Assembly (NCBI GenBank): GCA_022447485.1
Contig: JAKVCH010000070.1
Span: 1-11,152, forward strand
Origin: Polyangiaceae bacterium
GTDB taxonomy: Bacteria > Myxococcota_A > Polyangia > Polyangiales > Polyangiaceae
Direction of reading: 5' to 3'
DNA: 11,152 bases
The notes below the pieces were generated by a model. It made no database searches, was not told where the DNA came from, and saw only the letters and a program-made list of their open reading frames with translations. This document shows, piece by piece, positions 8,725 through 11,152 of the stretch. The translations under genes were made by a program, and so were the position numbers. Numbering within the stretch: the stretch's first letter is position 1; each line of letters begins with the position of its first letter.

Positions 8725-8770
8725 ATTTCGAATTTGCAAGATGGATTCAATAGAATTGCAAAATCGAAAT
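8725..8770. promoter_or_regulatory. Long inverted repeat, candidate sigma-54 activator site
   Basis: ATTTCGAATTTGCAA (8725-8739) and TTGCAAAATCGAAAT (8756-8770) are reverse complements except at one position, separated by 16 bases. Its centre lies about 90 bases upstream of the start predicted from the sigma-54 promoter. That is where bacterial enhancer-binding proteins usually bind, commonly to paired inverted half-sites. The repeat is directly visible; its role as activator site is inference. Confidence 0.5.
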
Positions 8771-8810
8771 AGTAGGTACTCTAAGTAACTGATTTTGAAT
8801 AGATTCAAGT

Positions 8811-8826
8811 TGGCACGCTACATGCA
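8811..8826 (+). promoter_or_regulatory. Sigma-54 (-24/-12) promoter
   Basis: TGGCACG-CTAC-ATGCA matches the RpoN consensus TGGCACG-N4-TTGCW at all but one defined position. The essential GG (8812-8813) and GC (8824-8825) are separated by exactly 10 bases. Transcription should begin near 8837. No protein gene starts within the next 200 bases, but a terminator sits 110 bases downstream, so the likely product is a small RNA. RpoN promoters need an ATP-driven activator, for which the inverted repeat upstream is a candidate site. Confidence 0.72.
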
Positions 8827-8836
8827 ATATGCCCCA

Positions 8837-8953
8837 TCAGGTGTGACGCGATTGCCCAACAGATTGGCAGTTGCCCGCACCGGAGTCTCTCAGCGGCTCG
8901 GGATACCCCCTCCCCCCCTCTCCCCCCTTCTTTTCTCGGGCCGCTGTTTTTTT
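8837..8953 (+). ncRNA. Candidate sigma-54-dependent sRNA with C-rich terminator loop
   Basis: Bounded by the sigma-54 promoter (start about 8837) and a textbook terminator ending in seven T. The 5' half folds: GGTGTG (8840-8845) pairs with CGCACC (8876-8881), enclosing a small hairpin, CCAA-CAGA-TTGG, at about 8856-8867. The 3' half is a 12-pair terminator stem. Its loop from 8906 to 8930 has cytosine runs of 5, 7 and 6 broken by single T residues, so it carries CCTCC and TCTCC, complementary to Shine-Dalgarno sequences. Such loops in known regulatory RNAs base-pair with ribosome binding sites of target mRNAs. The promoter type and the cytosine run recall Pxr, the developmental sRNA of Myxococcus xanthus; homology is not established. 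Short reading frames crossing here lack supporting features. Confidence 0.6.
8891..8953 (+). terminator. Intrinsic terminator of the sRNA, 31-base C-rich loop
   Basis: CAGCGGCTCGGG (8891-8902) pairs completely with CTCGGGCCGCTG (8935-8946) with two G-U pairs, and A8903-T8934 can add one more pair. The stem is followed directly by TTTTTTT (8947-8953). The loop is unusually large and almost pure pyrimidine, suggesting it is a target-pairing surface as well as part of a terminator. Confidence 0.88.
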
Positions 8954-8954
8954 C

Positions 8955-8991
8955 CCGGCTGGGTTCGTAAGAGCCCAGCCGGAATTCTTTT
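8955..8991 (+). terminator. Second hairpin, probable back-up terminator
   Basis: CCGGCTGGG (8955-8963) and CCCAGCCGG (8974-8982) form a perfect 9-pair stem, followed by AATTCTTTT. It starts one base after the first terminator's T run, so the two are in tandem and would insulate the next gene from the sRNA. Confidence 0.65.
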
Positions 8992-9063
8992 GTCGACCCA
9001 CGATGAAAGTAGTGCATTCGCATGAACCAGAGAATGTGCATGTAGCGCGCTTCTGGAAAAATA

Positions 9064-9067
9064 GAGG
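9064..9067 (+). promoter_or_regulatory. Ribosome binding site fixing the MYG1-family start
   Basis: GAGG lies 6 bases before ATG 9074. The alternative in-frame ATG at 9113 has no such sequence, so the longer protein is preferred. Confidence 0.6.
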
Positions 9068-9073
9068 CGGCGT

Positions 9074-10003
9074 ATGTCGCTTTCTCCTTCATATCGGCTA
9101 TGGCGTCGGTTCATGCCGAAGAAGCCCCAACTAATCATCACTCATCCTGGCGGCGCGCATAAAGACGATTTTCTGGCTTGCTGCGTGTTAGCGGCTGTTT
9201 CAGGTGCTGAAATTCGTCGGCGTGTGCCGACTTCCGAGGAGGTGCAGAATCCGTTAATTGCGACGGTGGATATCGGGGGGTCAAGTGAAGCGTCATTACT
9301 CAACTTCGATCATCACCACTTTTCTCGTGATCACGCCCCCACCTGCGCCCTGAGTCTAGTGCTGAAGGCTTATGGTCTTTATGACTTGGCTCGAAAGCAT
9401 TGCGATTGGCTCGAGACAGCAGAATGGTTCGATTCTCGCGGGCCTCATAAGACGGCGGCCTGGTTGGGGGTAGAACGCGATGTTGTTGCCCGGCTCAACT
9501 CCCCGATCGACATCACCCTACTCAGGCGTTTTGCAAAGTTACAGGAGCTCACACCAGGTGAAACTCTCTACGAAGTGATGCGCTGGATTGGTGATGACCT
9601 GCTCACGTTTCTCAAAAGCGTCAGTGAGAGCCTGACTCAATTAGAAAAGGTCGTAGAGCGTTTTCAAGTGGAGCGAGATGGGCGATCTTGGGGCGCTGTT
9701 CTCTTGCCGCGGACGGGTACCGCTGGAGACGAGCCTTCTTCCTCTTTAGGTCGTTGGATCCGCGAGAAAGGGCTGGAGCATGAAATAGCCTTTTTGGCTT
9801 ATCCCGATCGGAGGGGTACGGGATATGGCTTGGCGCGTTACCAAGACCATGTTGACGTTGATTTTTCTCAAGTGTCTGAGGAGAAAGACGTACATTTTGC
9901 TCACGTCAGCGGCTTCGTGTGTAAGACAAGCGCTACTGAAATTCCGCGGCTCAAGGAATTAATGGCGCAGGCGTTGGTTCCCGGTTCTCGCCCTGGTGAA
10001 TAA
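9074..10003 (+). CDS. MYG1-family (UPF0160) DHH-type hydrolase/exonuclease
   Basis: A 309-residue protein of the MYG1 family, related to DHH phosphoesterases. Eukaryotic MYG1 has been described as a 3'-5' RNA exonuclease; bacterial members are little studied. Visible metal-binding candidates in order: THPGGAHKDD at residues 23-32 (family THxGxFHxDD), the Asp of DIGG at 66-69, and the NFDHHHF cluster at 78-83; an Asp at about 120 may correspond to a further ligand. The C-terminal half carries the family's second domain, with a YPDRRGTGYGLARY-like stretch before the end. The first 13 residues precede the conserved domain and contain no obvious signal peptide. It lies downstream of the sRNA terminators and probably has its own promoter in 8992-9060, though none stands out. 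It converges on the minus-strand yaeQ gene, with 10 bases between the stops. Confidence 0.85.
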   Translation: MSLSPSYRLWRRFMPKKPQLIITHPGGAHKDDFLACCVLAAVSGAEIRRRVPTSEEVQNPLIATVDIGGSSEASLLNFDHHHFSRDHAPTCALSLVLKAYGLYDLARKHCDWLETAEWFDSRGPHKTAAWLGVERDVVARLNSPIDITLLRRFAKLQELTPGETLYEVMRWIGDDLLTFLKSVSESLTQLEKVVERFQVERDGRSWGAVLLPRTGTAGDEPSSSLGRWIREKGLEHEIAFLAYPDRRGTGYGLARYQDHVDVDFSQVSEEKDVHFAHVSGFVCKTSATEIPRLKELMAQALVPGSRPGE

Positions 10004-10013
10004 CCCGCCTAGG

Positions 10014-10571
10014 TCAAGAGGGCTCGGGCGATCCCGGTAGACCAACAAGCTGGAAGGGAGCCTCGAAGGTTGAACCTTCAATTGTGACTTGAACTAAGTC
10101 TTCATGACGCAAAATCGTCCACTCTCCTGTGCGTGAGGTGACTTCGCCGAGGGCCTTCACAAATGCCGGCTCGAGGTACAAGACTTGGACTTGCTCGCGG
10201 CGAAATATCCTTTGTTTTTGTATTTGTCGGGCTAAGGCGTCACGCCCTCGATGACAGACAATGGTGACTTTATTCGATTTTTTGGCGGCGAGATGAATGC
10301 GTTGGGGTGCAGGGGTACCGACGTCAATCCAATGAAGTATCTGTCCGCTATAATCCCTCACCCACAGACCAGGCTCTTCGGTGTCTGAGAGCCCTCGACC
10401 GAATTCAAGGCGTGGATCATAGAAAAGCGCATAGGCGAGGATACGCGTCGCCAAGCGGTCCTTTGACTCTGAGGGGTGCTGCGCGATCCGCTTTTCCAGA
10501 GTCTCATAAATCCCCCGATCAATATCAGAGACTTCGAGAGTGGTGCGGTAAATCGTCGCGCTAAGAGCCAT
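10014..10571 (-). CDS. yaeQ: YaeQ family protein
   Basis: A 185-residue protein close to the length of E. coli YaeQ (about 180) and alignable from the first residue: MALSATIYRTTLEVSDIDR at 1-19 against MALKATIYKATVNVADLDR, HPSES at 32-36, a DPRLEFGRGLSDTEEP run at 52-67, then LWVRDYSGQILHWIDVG at 69-85 and an AAKKSNKVTIV stretch at 95-105. YaeQ proteins have a PD-(D/E)XK nuclease-like fold; the acidic residue in WIDVG and the following lysines match that core. Their biochemical role is not settled, so I call only the family. The ATG at 10571 has no obvious Shine-Dalgarno sequence but is supported by the N-terminal match. It lies 111 bases downstream of the DAHP synthase on the same strand, separated by a hairpin, so it may be expressed by readthrough or its own promoter. 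Confidence 0.93.
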   Translation of the reverse strand: MALSATIYRTTLEVSDIDRGIYETLEKRIAQHPSESKDRLATRILAYALFYDPRLEFGRGLSDTEEPGLWVRDYSGQILHWIDVGTPAPQRIHLAAKKSNKVTIVCHRGRDALARQIQKQRIFRREQVQVLYLEPAFVKALGEVTSRTGEWTILRHEDLVQVTIEGSTFEAPFQLVGLPGSPEPS

Positions 10572-10628
10572 GATGAAGACTAGGCAAGGCCCGGGGAACT
10601 CGGCAAGCTCCGGGATGAGAAATAGAAA

Positions 10629-10656
10629 TAGCCGCGTGCTGAAAAGCAGGCGGCTA
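10629..10656 (-). terminator. Hairpin with tetraloop behind the DAHP synthase gene
   Basis: TAGCCGC (10629-10635) pairs with GCGGCTA (10650-10656); after a G-G mismatch a further TGCT/AGCA stem closes a four-base loop. Read on the minus strand, TTTCTATTTCT follows, giving a moderate U tract. It lies 26 bases behind the DAHP synthase stop and is well placed as its terminator, or as an attenuator before yaeQ. Confidence 0.65.
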
Positions 10657-10682
10657 GAGGTTCCTAGTAGAACGACAGTCGA

Positions 10683-11152
10683 CTAATCGATATTTTTGTT
10701 GGATGGTATACCGCGGCGGGCTTTGATCGATTCTGCAAGCTCCTCCAGGACGGGAACGGTTTCTTCGAAGCCAAGGCAGGCGTCCGTAATGCTTTGCCCA
10801 TAGGTGAGGGGCTTTCCTGGCGCTGCGTTTTGGCGACCAGCCGTAATATTACTCTCGATCATGACGCCAACCAGGCCACGATTTCCTCCAGCAATTTGCT
10901 TTGCCAGATCGCTGGCAACCTTCGGCTGATTTTCGTGGTTCTTGTTGCTGTTTGCGTGACTAAGATCGACCATGACACCGCGCTGAATGCCGGCTTTCTG
11001 AAGAAGAGCCAGGGCCCCTTCGACATGCTCGCTTTCGTAGTTTGGTCCGCTTTTTCCCCCGCGGAGAATTACGTGGCAATTTTGATTTCCCCGGGTGCTC
11101 ACGATGCCAGCCAGGCCTTGTTTTGTGCCAGACAGAAAGTGATGGGGAGGTG
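10683..11152 (-). CDS. 3-deoxy-7-phosphoheptulonate (DAHP) synthase, class I, C-terminal part
   Basis: Condenses phosphoenolpyruvate and erythrose 4-phosphate to DAHP, the entry step of the shikimate pathway to aromatic amino acids. The frame is open to the window edge, so the N-terminus is missing; a GTG at 11102 is an internal Val codon. The visible 155 residues match the C-terminal part of E. coli AroG: HHFLS, STRGNQNCHVILRGG, DLSHANSNK with a metal-binding His, GVMIES with a metal-binding Glu, ITDACLG with a metal-binding Asp, and a terminal SIKARRG. The catalytic ligands in this part are therefore conserved. The feedback-inhibition region lies outside, so the isozyme (AroF, AroG or AroH) cannot be named. 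The stop is TAG at 10683-10685. Confidence 0.95.
   Translation of the reverse strand, partial: PPHHFLSGTKQGLAGIVSTRGNQNCHVILRGGKSGPNYESEHVEGALALLQKAGIQRGVMVDLSHANSNKNHENQPKVASDLAKQIAGGNRGLVGVMIESNITAGRQNAAPGKPLTYGQSITDACLGFEETVPVLEELAESIKARRGIPSNKNID

Noticed and set aside
8725..8740. TTCGAAT resembling a tRNA T loop
   Set aside because: No acceptor, D or anticodon stems around it, and the bases belong to the long inverted repeat.
8795..9141. Several short overlapping reading frames on both strands in the sRNA region
   Set aside because: They run through the sigma-54 promoter, the C-rich loop and two terminators, give low-complexity Pro/Ser/Phe-rich or Arg/Gly-rich peptides and have no family resemblance.
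10004..10050. Shared bidirectional terminator between the MYG1-family gene and yaeQ
   Set aside because: Only a 4-5 pair CGGG/CCCG stem inside the yaeQ end and no T tract on either strand.
10590..10614. CCCGGGG/CTCCGGG repeat as a regulatory leader of yaeQ
   Set aside because: Only five clean pairs in the yaeQ (minus-strand) direction; too weak to call.

Overview
The window looks like a chromosomal housekeeping segment of a Gram-negative bacterium of roughly even base composition. The gene set fits Proteobacteria or a deltaproteobacterial relative such as Myxococcota or Bdellovibrionota: plant-type glutamate-cysteine ligase, YaeQ, a canonical sigma-54 promoter and a groES-groEL pair without a CIRCE operator. 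That placement is inference from gene content, not a phylogenetic result. I see no transposase, integrase, CRISPR array, tRNA or rRNA.

Left part (1-3701). A membrane-anchored von Willebrand A (VWA) protein runs in from outside the window. It is followed by a small gene that reads like a worn receiver/GGDEF protein, then a leader of about 120 bases with several inverted repeats, then tyrS. The VWA protein has lost the first Asp of its metal site, and the GGDEF-like protein has lost its catalytic signature.

Centre left (3724-6143). Directly behind tyrS lie a homocysteine methyltransferase-like protein with all the expected zinc cysteines replaced, and a plant-type glutamate-cysteine ligase for the first step of glutathione synthesis. 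Spacing suggests co-transcription with tyrS. A tandem 18-base duplication copies the ligase stop codon.

Centre (6144-8438). groES and groEL have strong ribosome binding sites, a candidate promoter/operator region upstream and a strong intrinsic terminator behind them.

Right of centre (8439-9073). This is the most interesting part: about 635 bases without a convincing protein gene but rich in hairpins. It holds a near-perfect sigma-54 promoter (GG-N10-GC) and an upstream inverted repeat placed where an enhancer-binding activator would bind. About 117 bases after that comes a textbook terminator whose loop is almost pure cytosine. I read this as a sigma-54-dependent small RNA with a C-rich, anti-Shine-Dalgarno-like loop, similar in concept to Pxr of Myxococcus xanthus. 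A second strong hairpin follows immediately.

Right end (9074-11152). A MYG1-family DHH-type hydrolase/exonuclease on the plus strand converges on a yaeQ gene on the minus strand. Beyond it lies the C-terminal part of a class I DAHP synthase, also on the minus strand, running off the window.
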